NCBI GenBank assembly: GCA_016722505.1
Contig: JADKJH010000003.1
Span: 124,001 to 188,000, forward strand
Reading direction: 5' to 3'
Source of the DNA: Holophagaceae bacterium
GTDB taxonomy: Bacteria; Acidobacteriota; Holophagae; Holophagales; Holophagaceae
DNA length: 64,000 nt
Below, piece after piece: positions 53,192 through 62,090 of the stretch (its first letter is position 1; each line of letters begins with the position of its first letter). Under the pieces are notes generated by a model. The model saw only the letters and a list, made by a program, of their open reading frames with translations, did not search any database and was not told the DNA's origin. Both the position numbers and the translations under genes were made by a program.

Positions 53192-54145
53192 ATGCCTCAG
53201 CGACCCAATCGTGTTGATCACGTTTACGACCTGGTGGGATGCACCCCGGTGGTGCGGCTGAATCGGGTGGTGCCGAAAGGATCGGCCACGGTTTTCGTCA
53301 AATTGGAAAGCGCGAACCCTGGCGGCAGCGTGAAGGATCGAATCGCCCTCAGCATGATCCGCGACGCGGAAGCGCGCGGGGTGTTGAAGCCCGGCATGAA
53401 GATCCTGGAAGCCACCAGCGGCAATACTGGCATCGGCCTGGCCTTTATCGCGGCGGCCAAGGGCTATCCGATTCTGCTGGTGATGCCCGACACCATGACG
53501 CTGGAACGCCGTGCGCTGCTCAAGGCCTATGGCGCGCAGATCGTTCTCACACCTGGTTCCGGGGGCATGAAGGCCGCGGTGGAAAAGGCGCAAGAGGTTG
53601 CTGCGGGCGACCCAGGCTATTTCCTCGTGCGCCAATTCGACAATCCCGCCAATCCCGAAGTGCATCGCAACACCACAGCGCTGGAGATCCTGGAGCAAGT
53701 TCCAGAACTGGACGCATTCGTAGCGGGCGTGGGCACCGGCGGCACCGTGACGGGCGTGGGTGAAGTGTTGGCGCAGCGCAAGCCTGGAACCCTGGTCGTA
53801 GCGGTGGAACCCGAAACTTCTCCGCTGTTGAGCAAGGGCACTGCGGGCCCCAACAAGATCCAGGGTATCGGCCCAAATTTCGTCCCGGGCATTCTCAACC
53901 GTGAGGCCTTCCAGCGCGTCGAGGATGTGAGTTACGAAGATGCAATCGCCATGGCCCGCCGTCTGACCCGTGAAGAAGCCCTGTTCTCAGGCATCTCCAC
54001 TGGCGCCATCGTCCACGCCGCACTGAAGATCGCCGCGGAGCTAGGCGAAGGGAAGACCATTGTCGCGGTGCTTTGCGATACAGGAGAACGCTATCTCAGC
54101 CATCCGCTCTATGCGGAAATTGACGGACCGGTGGACGGGATCTAA
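53192..54145 (+). CDS. cysK: Cysteine synthase (O-acetylserine sulfhydrylase)
   Basis: PLP-dependent cysteine synthase of 317 aa making cysteine from O-acetylserine and sulfide. The PLP lysine is in NPGGSVKDR, the substrate loop is TSGNTGIG, and the phosphate-binding loop is GTGGTVTG. ATG 53192 is preferred over 53186 because AAGGAG then has normal spacing. It has its own promoter and is divergent from the RluA-type gene. No cysE is adjacent. Confidence 0.95.
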   Translation: MPQRPNRVDHVYDLVGCTPVVRLNRVVPKGSATVFVKLESANPGGSVKDRIALSMIRDAEARGVLKPGMKILEATSGNTGIGLAFIAAAKGYPILLVMPDTMTLERRALLKAYGAQIVLTPGSGGMKAAVEKAQEVAAGDPGYFLVRQFDNPANPEVHRNTTALEILEQVPELDAFVAGVGTGGTVTGVGEVLAQRKPGTLVVAVEPETSPLLSKGTAGPNKIQGIGPNFVPGILNREAFQRVEDVSYEDAIAMARRLTREEALFSGISTGAIVHAALKIAAELGEGKTIVAVLCDTGERYLSHPLYAEIDGPVDGI

Positions 54146-54180
54146 AAAATTCCGAGTCTAAGCGGAATAGAAGGCGGTGC

Positions 54181-57171
54181 TCAGCGCGCCGCCTTTTTCA
54201 ATTCATCGAACCTGGAAGCAAGCGCCGCGAGCTTTTGCTGCGCTTCCTTTTCCGCTGAGACGGCCTGGTCCGTTGGCCTGGCATCTGCGCTCTGGAAGAC
54301 TTCCAACAGGTGGGCCATTTCGGCGTGGAGATTCGCGAAATCAGCCTCCAGCATCTTGGACGTTGGGTCGGTAGACTTCATAGCGCGCAGAGCTTCGATG
54401 ACACGGTAGGTCCGGTTCATGCCGTCCATGCAAGCCAGGGACAGTTCGAATTGCCGTTGGAGATCCGATGAAGGCGTTTTCACGCGTGGATCCATTTCCA
54501 CCGATAAAGAGGACGATGCTTCCCATCCATTGATCATGAGTTTGACGGTGTAGAGGCCCGGCAAGACCCATGCGCCGCGGGGTTCTTTCCAGGTGTCGTG
54601 AACCACCGCCGAGATCGGGTAGTCATGTTCCAACGCGAGCGGCGCCGGGAGATGGAGATCCCAGACGAAGCGATGAGCTCCGGCCTTAGTGGAGATGGTT
54701 TGGGCGGGGCGGATCCAGTAGGTGGGCTTGTTCAATTCGTTGGCATTCACGGGTGCAGGCCGGTCGGAACTAGAAAAAGTGAGCGTGCCCGATGAACCTA
54801 AATCCAGCACCAGCTTCACTTCTCCTTGGGCATCTTCCTTCAGCCAATAGTCAATCACGGCGCCATCGGGTGGGTTCTGGCCCACGGGTTCCTCCGGTGG
54901 CAGCGGCGTGTCGGTATTCATATTCCAGCGCACGCGGGTCGCGAACTGAGGCTGAAACAGATGGGCCGGAGCGTTCGCGAACACATCTTTGATCTGCCGT
55001 AGCGGCGTGATGTCATCCAGGATCCAGAAGGAGCGCCCGTGGGTGCCCACCACCAGGTCGTCTTCTTGGATGACGAGATCGCGGATGGAAGTGGCCGGCA
55101 TGTTCTGGCGTAATGTCTGCCAGTGATCGCCACCGTCGAAGCTCACATAAACCGCCTGCTCAGTGCCCGCGAAAAGCAGGCCAGGGCGCTCGTGATCTTC
55201 GCGCACGGTGTTGACGATGGTTCCCGCCGGCAGCCCTTCGGTGATGTGCTGCCAGGACTTGCCGCCATCCCTGGTGCGGTAGATGTGGGGCTGCAGGTCG
55301 TCGAGGCGCAGGGTGTTCACAGCGGCGTAGCAGGTTTGCTCATGGAAGAGTGATGTCTCCAGTTGCGCGATCTTGCTCCACGGCGCAAGGCCTGATGGAG
55401 TCACGTTTTGCCAGGTCTTGCCGTCATCATTGGTGGTGTGGATCAGGCCGTCATCGGTCCCCACCCACAAATGATTGATGTTTCTTTTCGAAGGCGCCAG
55501 GGAGTAAATAACGCCACGGCGCTGGATTTTCGCGGCATCCGAACCTGAATAGACGCCCACGTTCAGTGGGATGGGAAGGTCGGTGCGCGAGAGATCCGGG
55601 CTGATGACGTCCCACCTCTGTCCACCATTCGCCGTCTTGAACAGGACGTTGCCCGCCAGGTAGAGCACATGGGGATCCACAGGAGAGAAAAGGATTGGCG
55701 TAGTGCGCAGGAATCTGGATTTCTGCTTCAGCGGATCCGGCGATACATCCTGGGTTTGGCCCGTGCGAGCGTCGAAGCGTGTGGATCGGCCAGCTCCCAC
55801 GCCGTAGATGATGTCCGGATCCAGCGGGTCAGGCGCCACATAGCCGTACTCTTCCACGCCCACAGGCCGCCAATCCCGGAAGGAGATGGCCCCATGGTCC
55901 GAGCGGCTTTTGATACCCACGGAACCGCTTTCCTGCTGACCTCCGTAGACCCGATACGGAAACTGGTTGTCCGTGGCGACATGGTAGAACTGAGCCGTGG
56001 GTTGGTTGTACCAGCTGCTCCAGGTCTCGCCGCCATTGACGCTGAGGGTAGCTCCCTGGTCGGCGCCCAACAAAATGATCTTGGGATTTTCGGGGTTGAT
56101 CCAGATGCTGTGGTAGTCGTCGCCACCTGGAGCGCCTTTGATGGCTGTCCACGACTTTCCTCCATCCATCGAACGGTAAAAGGCCGTGTTGACGGCGTAA
56201 ACTATGTCGCGGTTTTTCGGGTCCACGCTGATCTCGGCGAAATCGTCACCGCGGCCGTGGACGCGGGATTCCTTGTTCACCAGCGCCCAGGATTCGCCAG
56301 CGTCCTCGGAGCGGTAGGTTCCTGCGCCTTCTTTCGCTTCCACTTGGGCATACATCCGGTGGGGGTCGCTAGGCGCGATGGCAAAGCCAATGCGGCTCAG
56401 GCCTCGGGCAAACGTGGGCAGGCCCGTGGTCAATGGGTGCCAGGTTGCCCCGCTATCCACAGATTTGTAGAGTCCGCTGTGGGGGCCGTTGAAGGCGCCG
56501 TTTTCCCACGGGGCTTGCCGTGCGGCCCATAGACTCGCGTAGATGGTTTTTGCATCGCTCGGATCAAAAGCAAGCGAGATCGCGCCGGTATTCTCGTCCT
56601 TGAAGAGCATCTTCTCGAAGGACTTACCACCATCCAGGGACCGGAAGACACCACGTTCTGGGTTTGGTCCATAAGGATGGCCCAGGACCGCCACAAATAA
56701 TCGATCAGGATCGCGTGGATCGACGATGATGCTTCCGATCTGCTGGCCGTCGCGCAATCCGGAATGGACCCACCTTTTTCCGCCATCGGTGGATTTGTAG
56801 ATGCCGTCGCCGGTGCTGAGATCAGGCCGCTGCAGACCTTCTCCGCTTCCCACGTAGATGACGTCGGGATTGGAGGGAGCCACCGCCAAGGCGCCGACAG
56901 AGCCTGTGGGCTGGTCGTCGAAGATCGGCTTCCAGGTGTGGCCGTAGTCCGCGCTCTTCCACACACCACCGTTATTCGGCGCCATGAAGAAGACATTGGG
57001 CTGCTTGGGAACGCCGGAAACCGCCACGGTGCGCCCACCCCGGAATGGCCCGATGCAGCGCCACTTCAGGCCTGCCAATAGGCTTGGGTCATAGGTCTGG
57101 GCAGCGGCCTGGAGGCAGGCGATTGAAAAGATCGCACAGAGCAGAGCATGGAAAGCGCGCGGTATGGACAT
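54181..57171 (-). CDS. Exported BNR/sortilin (VPS10)-like beta-propeller protein
   Basis: Exported protein of 996 aa with a signal peptide (AFHALLCAIFSIACLQAAAQ). The N-terminal 700 residues form sialidase-type (BNR/Asp-box) propeller repeats such as GGVWKSADYGHTWKPIF, GIYKSTDGGKRWVHSG, GTYRSEDAGESWALV and AFYRSMDGGKSWTAI. These match the glycosyl-hydrolase/VPS10 proteins common in Acidobacteria and Bacteroidetes. The C-terminal part is a beta domain and a final helical region. GAGGAA precedes the ATG. Whether it hydrolyses glycans or binds proteins is unknown. Its gene is divergent from smpB. Confidence 0.88.
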   Translation of the reverse strand: MSIPRAFHALLCAIFSIACLQAAAQTYDPSLLAGLKWRCIGPFRGGRTVAVSGVPKQPNVFFMAPNNGGVWKSADYGHTWKPIFDDQPTGSVGALAVAPSNPDVIYVGSGEGLQRPDLSTGDGIYKSTDGGKRWVHSGLRDGQQIGSIIVDPRDPDRLFVAVLGHPYGPNPERGVFRSLDGGKSFEKMLFKDENTGAISLAFDPSDAKTIYASLWAARQAPWENGAFNGPHSGLYKSVDSGATWHPLTTGLPTFARGLSRIGFAIAPSDPHRMYAQVEAKEGAGTYRSEDAGESWALVNKESRVHGRGDDFAEISVDPKNRDIVYAVNTAFYRSMDGGKSWTAIKGAPGGDDYHSIWINPENPKIILLGADQGATLSVNGGETWSSWYNQPTAQFYHVATDNQFPYRVYGGQQESGSVGIKSRSDHGAISFRDWRPVGVEEYGYVAPDPLDPDIIYGVGAGRSTRFDARTGQTQDVSPDPLKQKSRFLRTTPILFSPVDPHVLYLAGNVLFKTANGGQRWDVISPDLSRTDLPIPLNVGVYSGSDAAKIQRRGVIYSLAPSKRNINHLWVGTDDGLIHTTNDDGKTWQNVTPSGLAPWSKIAQLETSLFHEQTCYAAVNTLRLDDLQPHIYRTRDGGKSWQHITEGLPAGTIVNTVREDHERPGLLFAGTEQAVYVSFDGGDHWQTLRQNMPATSIRDLVIQEDDLVVGTHGRSFWILDDITPLRQIKDVFANAPAHLFQPQFATRVRWNMNTDTPLPPEEPVGQNPPDGAVIDYWLKEDAQGEVKLVLDLGSSGTLTFSSSDRPAPVNANELNKPTYWIRPAQTISTKAGAHRFVWDLHLPAPLALEHDYPISAVVHDTWKEPRGAWVLPGLYTVKLMINGWEASSSLSVEMDPRVKTPSSDLQRQFELSLACMDGMNRTYRVIEALRAMKSTDPTSKMLEADFANLHAEMAHLLEVFQSADARPTDQAVSAEKEAQQKLAALASRFDELKKAAR

Positions 57172-57224
57172 ATGAGGTTCCTCAGCAGGAAGTATGGATC
57201 TATCGGATCGCCTAGACTGAATGA

Positions 57225-57680
57225 ATGGGTGAAGACTTAGTCCGCAATAGAAAAGCATTCCACGACTACCACATCGAGGACACGTGGGAGGCGGGCCTCG
57301 CCTTGTTGGGCACGGAAGTGAAGGCCCTCCGCGGGGGCCACGGCCAGTTGCAGGATGCCTACGTGGATGCGCAGGACGGCGAACTTTGGCTCAAGCAGGC
57401 GAACATCTCGCCGTACAAATTCGGGACTGATTCCAATCATGACCCCCTGCGTCCGCGCAAATTGCTGCTGAATCGCGCGGAGATCGAAAAAATCCTGTCC
57501 CGCTCAGTCCGCAAAGGCTTCACGATCATTCCTCTCGCCATCTATCTGAACGAAAAAAACATCATCAAGGTGAAGATCGCCCTGGCCAGCGGCAAGACCC
57601 AGGGCGACAAGCGCGAGGCCTTGAAAGAGCGCGAAAGCAAGCGCGAAATGGACCGAGTGCGGAAGGGCGACCGGGATTGA
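57225..57680 (+). CDS. smpB: SsrA-binding protein SmpB
   Basis: tmRNA-binding protein of 151 aa needed for rescue of stalled ribosomes. Family segments: NRKAFHDYHIEDTWEAGLAL, GTEVKALRGG, NISPYKFG, HDPLRPRKLLL and the C-terminal basic tail. TAGACT (57213-57218) ends 6 nt before the ATG and there is no Shine-Dalgarno sequence, so the mRNA may be leaderless. The tmRNA gene itself is not in the window. A double hairpin region follows before secA. Confidence 0.96.
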   Translation: MGEDLVRNRKAFHDYHIEDTWEAGLALLGTEVKALRGGHGQLQDAYVDAQDGELWLKQANISPYKFGTDSNHDPLRPRKLLLNRAEIEKILSRSVRKGFTIIPLAIYLNEKNIIKVKIALASGKTQGDKREALKERESKREMDRVRKGDRD

Positions 57681-57692
57681 GGCATAGATCAG

Positions 57693-57780
57693 ACGTGGTG
57701 TCCGGGCTTTGCCCGGACACCACGTGGGGGAGCACGAGGGGGGACGCAGAGCGAGCGGAGGGAGCGGGCGGTCCCCCCTC
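57693..57780. terminator. Two hairpins between smpB and secA
   Basis: A perfect 15-bp stem with TTT loop lies at 57693-57725 (arm starts ACGTGGTGTC). A second, 10-bp stem GAGGGGGGAC / GTCCCCCCTC lies at 57736-57780 around a 25-nt purine-rich loop. There is no T run. They probably end smpB transcripts or protect their 3' ends; the second resembles a dispersed palindromic repeat. Confidence 0.65.
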
Positions 57781-57814
57781 GTTCATGTCAAGGCCCCACG
57801 CCAGTTTATAGGCT

Positions 57815-57843
57815 TTGGAAACATCCGATTCACGCGGTACAAT
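57815..57843 (+). promoter_or_regulatory. secA promoter
   Basis: TTGGAA (57815-57820) and TACAAT (57838-57843) are spaced by exactly 17 nt, a good sigma-70 promoter. It is 27 nt before the secA ATG, which leaves a short leader with GGAAG as a ribosome-binding site. Confidence 0.75.
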
Positions 57844-57870
57844 CAACGGTTTACGCGATCGGAAGCCCTC

Positions 57871-60513
57871 ATGCTCGACAATATCCTCAAGAAGATCATC
57901 GGCTCGAAGAATGACCGCGAGCTCAAGCGTTTGTGGGCCAAGGTCCAGGAAATCAATGTCCTGGAGCCTGGGATCAAGGCGCTTTCCGATGATGAACTGA
58001 AGGCGAAGACGCCTTACCTCAAGGAGAAGCTGGCGGCGGGCGCCTCGGTGGATGACATCCTGCCGGAAGCTTTCGCGGTTTGCCGCGAGGCATCGAAACG
58101 CGTGCTCAAGATGCGGCATTTCGATGTGCAGCTCATCGGCGGCATGGTGCTCCACGAAGGCAAGGTGGCTGAGATGCGCACCGGCGAGGGGAAAACCCTC
58201 ACAGCCACGCTGGCGCTCTATCTAAATGCGCTGTCGGGCCGCGGCGCCCACCTGGTGACGGTGAACGACTATCTCGCACGGCGCGATGCCGAGTGGATGG
58301 GCCGCCTGTATGGTTGGCTGGGACTCAGCGTGGGTGTCGTCCAGCACGGATTGACCGACGACCAGCGCCGCGAGGCTTACGCTTCGGACATCACCTACGC
58401 GACCAACAATGAATTAGGTTTCGACTACCTGCGCGACAACATGAAATGGGACCTGGCGGACTTCACCCAGCGCGGTTTTCCCTATGCCATCGTGGACGAA
58501 GTGGATTCCATCTTGATTGATGAAGCCAGGACTCCGCTCATCATCGCGGGGTCCAGCGAAGAGGACACCTCCAAGTATTTCGTCATTGATGCGCTGGTGC
58601 CGAAACTCGTGAAGGATGTGGATTACAAGGTGGATGAAAAGGACCGCCAGGTGATGCTTACGGACGATGGCATTCGTCACGCCGAAGCGCTGCTGGGGGT
58701 GCCGAACCTTTATGATCCAAGCGCCATCGAGACGCTGCACGGGCTAAGCCAGGCCCTGCTCGCCCACAACCTGTACAAGCTGGATGTGGATTACATGGTG
58801 AAGCCCAAGGAGGATGGCAAGGGACTGGAAGTGGTCATCGTGGACGAATTCACGGGCCGCATGATGCCAGGCCGCCGCTGGTCCAATGGGCTGCACCAAG
58901 CGATCGAAGCCAAGGAAGGCGTTGAGGTCAATGCCGAGAACCAGACCTTCGCCACGGTCACCTTCCAGAACTTTTTCCGCATGTACAAGAAACTCGGCGG
59001 CATGACCGGAACTGCGGAAACTGAGGCCGCGGAACTGCACCAAACCTACAAACTGGAAGTGGTGGTCGTACCCACCAACCAGCCCATGATCCGCTCTGAT
59101 TTCCAGGATGTCATCTATGCATCCGCCAAAGGCAAATCTGCCGCCATCGTCGAAGAGATCAACCGCCTCAACACCATTGGCCAGCCCATTCTTGTGGGTA
59201 CAGCCAGCATCGAAAGCAGCGAGGCCGTGAGTGACCTGCTGAAGACCGCGAAGCTTCGCCATGTGGTGCTGAACGCCAAGCACCATGAAAAGGAAGCAGA
59301 GATCATCGCCCAGGCCGGCCGCAAAGGTTCGGTCACCATCGCCACCAACATGGCGGGCCGCGGCACCGATATTCTGCTGGGTGGGAACCCCGAAGGCCTG
59401 GCCAAGCTCGAAGCCAAGAAGCGCAATATCGAATTCTACGACCTGGATGGCAAGGAAACCCCGGAGTTCACTGCCTTGGTGGAAGAAATGGCCAAGCAGA
59501 CCGAGGCCGAAAAGCAGGAAGTCATCTCCTTGGGTGGCCTGCACATCCTGGGCACCGAGCGCCACGAGAGCCGACGCATCGACAACCAGTTGCGCGGCCG
59601 CGCTGGACGCCAGGGCGATCCAGGCTCCAGCCGCTTCTTCCTGTCGCTGGAAGATGATCTGATGCGCATTTTCGGTGGCGACAAAATGAAGAGCCTCATG
59701 GCGACACTGGGCGCCAGCGATGACGAGCCCATCGAGGCTGGCATGGTCAGCCGGGCTATCGAGAAGAGCCAGAAGCGCGTGGAGATGCAGAATTTCGAGA
59801 TCCGGAAACATCTGCTCGAATACGACGACGTGATGAACAAGCAGAGGATCTTTTTCTACGGCCTGCGCACCGAAATCCTGAAAGGGAATACCAAGGAATA
59901 CATGCTGCGGATCTCGGCGGAGATCGCCGAAGGCCTTTGCAACGATTACCTGCAGGACAAGGGTGAACGCGACACGGATGCTTTCAAGGAGAGGGTTGAA
60001 CAGCTCTTCACATTGACCGGCATGGACATTGACGCGATCTCCCAGATGCCCATGGCACAGGCGATCGAGGCTCTCGCGGCGCTAGTCCAGAAGGTCTACC
60101 TGGAGAAGGATGACCGGCTTGGCGGCGAAGGCATGCGTTCCTATGAACGCTGGTCCATCCTGCAGATCATTGACTCCGCTTGGAAGCGGCACTTGCTGGT
60201 GATGGACCACTTGAAGGAGGCCATCAGCTTCCGTGGTTACGCCCAGCGCGATCCCCTGGTGGAGTACAAGAAGGAAAGCTACGAGTACTTCGAGCAGATG
60301 CGGTTCGGCTACGAGGATGAAATCGTCTCTTACCTGTTCCGCGTAGAGCCGCAGCCATCCTATGTTCCCGATGATGATTTCTTCCGTGAGCCGGAAGTGA
60401 TTGAGATGGGCCCGGATGAGACGGGCACATTGGTGACCACCACGAATAACCAGAATGGCGAAGGCGTCCAGCGTGTCATGCGCTTTAACGTGGGCGGTGT
60501 CGAGGACGAATGA
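57871..60513 (+). CDS. secA: Preprotein translocase ATPase SecA
   Basis: SecA motor of the Sec pathway, 880 aa. The Walker A block is MRTGEGKT (near residue 105), the DEAD-type block VDEVDSILIDEA, and later ATNMAGRGTDILLGG and LRGRAGRQGDPGSSRF. ATG 57871 (MLDNILKK) is clear. The protein ends at FNVGGVEDE without the usual C-terminal zinc-binding SEC-C motif, so binding of SecB-type partners through that tail is not expected. It has its own promoter and a 36-bp perfect palindrome after its stop. Confidence 0.97.
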   Translation: MLDNILKKIIGSKNDRELKRLWAKVQEINVLEPGIKALSDDELKAKTPYLKEKLAAGASVDDILPEAFAVCREASKRVLKMRHFDVQLIGGMVLHEGKVAEMRTGEGKTLTATLALYLNALSGRGAHLVTVNDYLARRDAEWMGRLYGWLGLSVGVVQHGLTDDQRREAYASDITYATNNELGFDYLRDNMKWDLADFTQRGFPYAIVDEVDSILIDEARTPLIIAGSSEEDTSKYFVIDALVPKLVKDVDYKVDEKDRQVMLTDDGIRHAEALLGVPNLYDPSAIETLHGLSQALLAHNLYKLDVDYMVKPKEDGKGLEVVIVDEFTGRMMPGRRWSNGLHQAIEAKEGVEVNAENQTFATVTFQNFFRMYKKLGGMTGTAETEAAELHQTYKLEVVVVPTNQPMIRSDFQDVIYASAKGKSAAIVEEINRLNTIGQPILVGTASIESSEAVSDLLKTAKLRHVVLNAKHHEKEAEIIAQAGRKGSVTIATNMAGRGTDILLGGNPEGLAKLEAKKRNIEFYDLDGKETPEFTALVEEMAKQTEAEKQEVISLGGLHILGTERHESRRIDNQLRGRAGRQGDPGSSRFFLSLEDDLMRIFGGDKMKSLMATLGASDDEPIEAGMVSRAIEKSQKRVEMQNFEIRKHLLEYDDVMNKQRIFFYGLRTEILKGNTKEYMLRISAEIAEGLCNDYLQDKGERDTDAFKERVEQLFTLTGMDIDAISQMPMAQAIEALAALVQKVYLEKDDRLGGEGMRSYERWSILQIIDSAWKRHLLVMDHLKEAISFRGYAQRDPLVEYKKESYEYFEQMRFGYEDEIVSYLFRVEPQPSYVPDDDFFREPEVIEMGPDETGTLVTTTNNQNGEGVQRVMRFNVGGVEDE

Positions 60514-60549
60514 TGCGCATGCGGACCATGAAATGAGTGACTAAAGGTT

Positions 60550-60585
60550 CCGCATCGAACATCAATGCATTGATGTTCGATGCGG
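60550..60585. repeat. 36-bp perfect palindrome downstream of secA
   Basis: 18-bp arms meet with no loop; the centre is AATGCATT (60564-60571) and the outer ends are CCGCATCGAA / TTCGATGCGG. It begins 36 nt after the secA stop and ends 39 nt before the next ATG. There is no T run. In RNA it would form a long hairpin, in DNA a cruciform or a site for a dimeric protein. Confidence 0.95.
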
Positions 60586-60624
60586 GGCTCCACAACGCCT
60601 GGTTCACAGCTACGGATTTTCTTG

Positions 60625-61059
60625 ATGAAATTGACATTTCCAGACCGCCATCTACAGCCATCGAAGCGACTGCTGCCAGGGGTCGCGGTACTGGCCGCGT
60701 TGAGCACTGGCCTACTATGGCCCGCAGCGCACCGATGGGCATTGTTGGTGTGGATTCTCTGGCTTCCAGTCTTTGCCTTGGTGTTGCGCTATGTGGCGGG
60801 GTCCTGGGTCCGCATCAGCGCTCAACGGGGCCTGAGCTACTGCCTGAAGACACCCCTTGGCACCCGGCTGGGCTCGATCGAGTTGGATTCGTCATCCATC
60901 GCTGAGCTGCGCCTGGAAGCCAGCGTCGGCTCGCGGCTGCTGGGTCTCTGGAGCTTGAAAATCATCACACGCGACGGCACGACCCATCCGCCGTTCCACT
61001 TTTTCACCGGTATGGACCGTATCGCTGAAGAGCTTCACGGGTACCTGTGCCAGGGGTGA
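60625..61059 (+). CDS. Hypothetical small membrane protein
   Basis: Protein of 144 aa without a recognised family. It has a basic N-terminus, two hydrophobic segments (about residues 15-50: LPGVAVLAALSTGLLWPAA and WALLVWILWLPVFALVLRYV), then a PH-like cytoplasmic domain (RISAQRGLSYCLKTPLG, GLWSLKIITRDGTTHPPFHF). The arrangement is that of YdbT/bacterial-PH proteins, but this is a guess. The start is uncertain because no clear ribosome-binding site precedes ATG 60625. It is between the secA palindrome and rapZ. Confidence 0.65.
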   Translation: MKLTFPDRHLQPSKRLLPGVAVLAALSTGLLWPAAHRWALLVWILWLPVFALVLRYVAGSWVRISAQRGLSYCLKTPLGTRLGSIELDSSSIAELRLEASVGSRLLGLWSLKIITRDGTTHPPFHFFTGMDRIAEELHGYLCQG

Positions 61060-61110
61060 GTCGGCGAGATATGACGCACGAGGGTTGAGGTTCAACTCGG
61101 ATCGCTCCGT

Positions 61111-61166
61111 AGGTGCGAGGTTTTTTCTCTTACCTCGTACCTCATCCCTCCTACCTGCGTTAGCCT
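61111..61166. promoter_or_regulatory. Hairpin, heptamer repeats and -10 box before rapZ
   Basis: AGGTGCGAGGT (61111-61121) pairs with ACCTCGTACCT (61132-61142) around a T-rich loop. It is followed by about four 7-nt units (TACCTCG, TACCTCA, TCCCTCC, TACCTGC) to 61159. TAGCCT (61161-61166) ends 6 nt before the rapZ ATG. The hairpin may end upstream transcription, and the hexamer may start a leaderless rapZ mRNA. Confidence 0.6.
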
Positions 61167-61172
61167 GGACCC

Positions 61173-62027
61173 ATGGAACTCCTCATCGTCACAGGACTTT
61201 CCGGCGCTGGGCGCAAGACTGTGCTGAGCGCATTGGAAGATGCCGGTTGCACGGCTTTGGACAATGTTCCGGCACCACTCATCGAACAGCTGCTCGATAT
61301 CGAGGCCAAGGTGAATCCTGGCCTGGGGCGCCTGGTGGTGGGCATGGACCGCCGCCATCCGGATTTCCCAAAAGAAGCCGGAGAACTCATCGAACGGCTA
61401 CGGGGCCGGGGCGTTCCGTTGCAGATCCTGTTCCTGGAATCTTCCGATGACGTGCTTTTGCGCCGGTTTTCCGAAACGCGGCGGCCCCATCCCATGGCTG
61501 GGAACGGCGACGTGGCCCAGGGCATCTCCCGGGAGCGGAGCCTGCTGGAACCTGTGCGCGAGCAGGCCACGTTGATCCTGGATACCAGCGGGCTCACCTT
61601 GAGCCAGTTGCGCACCCGGATCAAGGAACTGCTGCCGGATCTTCCTGATCAACCCATGGTGCTGCGGTTCATCAGTTTCGGGTACAAGCACGGCCTGCCG
61701 CTGGAAGCCGACATCGTTTTGGACGCGCGGTTTTTGCCCAACCCATACTACTTGCCGGATCTGCGGCCTCTGACAGGCCGTGACGAACCCGTACGGGAAT
61801 ACCTGCTGAAGAGCGAGGCCTTCGTCGGTTTTTTGGCCCGTAGCGAGCAGTGGATCCGCTGGTGCTGGCCCCAGGTTTTGGCTGAAGGCCGCGCCTACTT
61901 CAACGTGGCCGTCGGCTGCACCGGTGGCCAACACCGCAGCGTGGCGCTGGCGGAAATGCTGGCTGAGCGATTGGGGGACCTGACTTCGAGCCTGAAGGTT
62001 CAGCACCGGGAATTGCTGAGCAAATAG
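61173..62027 (+). CDS. rapZ: RNase adapter RapZ / YvcJ-type nucleotide-binding protein
   Basis: RapZ-family protein of 284 aa. The P-loop is GLSGAGRKT (residues 8-16), where K/S of the usual GKS is R-K-T, so ATP binding should be checked. Further segments are typical: DNVPAPLIEQLL, FLESSDDVLLRRFSETRRPHP, SFGYKHGLPLEADIVLD, RFLPNPYY and the C-terminal VAVGCTGGQHRSVALAEMLA. In E. coli RapZ tunes glucosamine-6-phosphate synthesis through small RNA; outside enterobacteria the role is less known. In many bacteria it lies with rpoN and PTS genes, which is not the case here. Confidence 0.93.
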   Translation: MELLIVTGLSGAGRKTVLSALEDAGCTALDNVPAPLIEQLLDIEAKVNPGLGRLVVGMDRRHPDFPKEAGELIERLRGRGVPLQILFLESSDDVLLRRFSETRRPHPMAGNGDVAQGISRERSLLEPVREQATLILDTSGLTLSQLRTRIKELLPDLPDQPMVLRFISFGYKHGLPLEADIVLDARFLPNPYYLPDLRPLTGRDEPVREYLLKSEAFVGFLARSEQWIRWCWPQVLAEGRAYFNVAVGCTGGQHRSVALAEMLAERLGDLTSSLKVQHRELLSK

Positions 62028-62090
62028 GCCGAGCCAACCGTTGGACAGGCGCGTTAGGCAGGCGCCAAGCCTGGCTTGATTGCGCGATGG

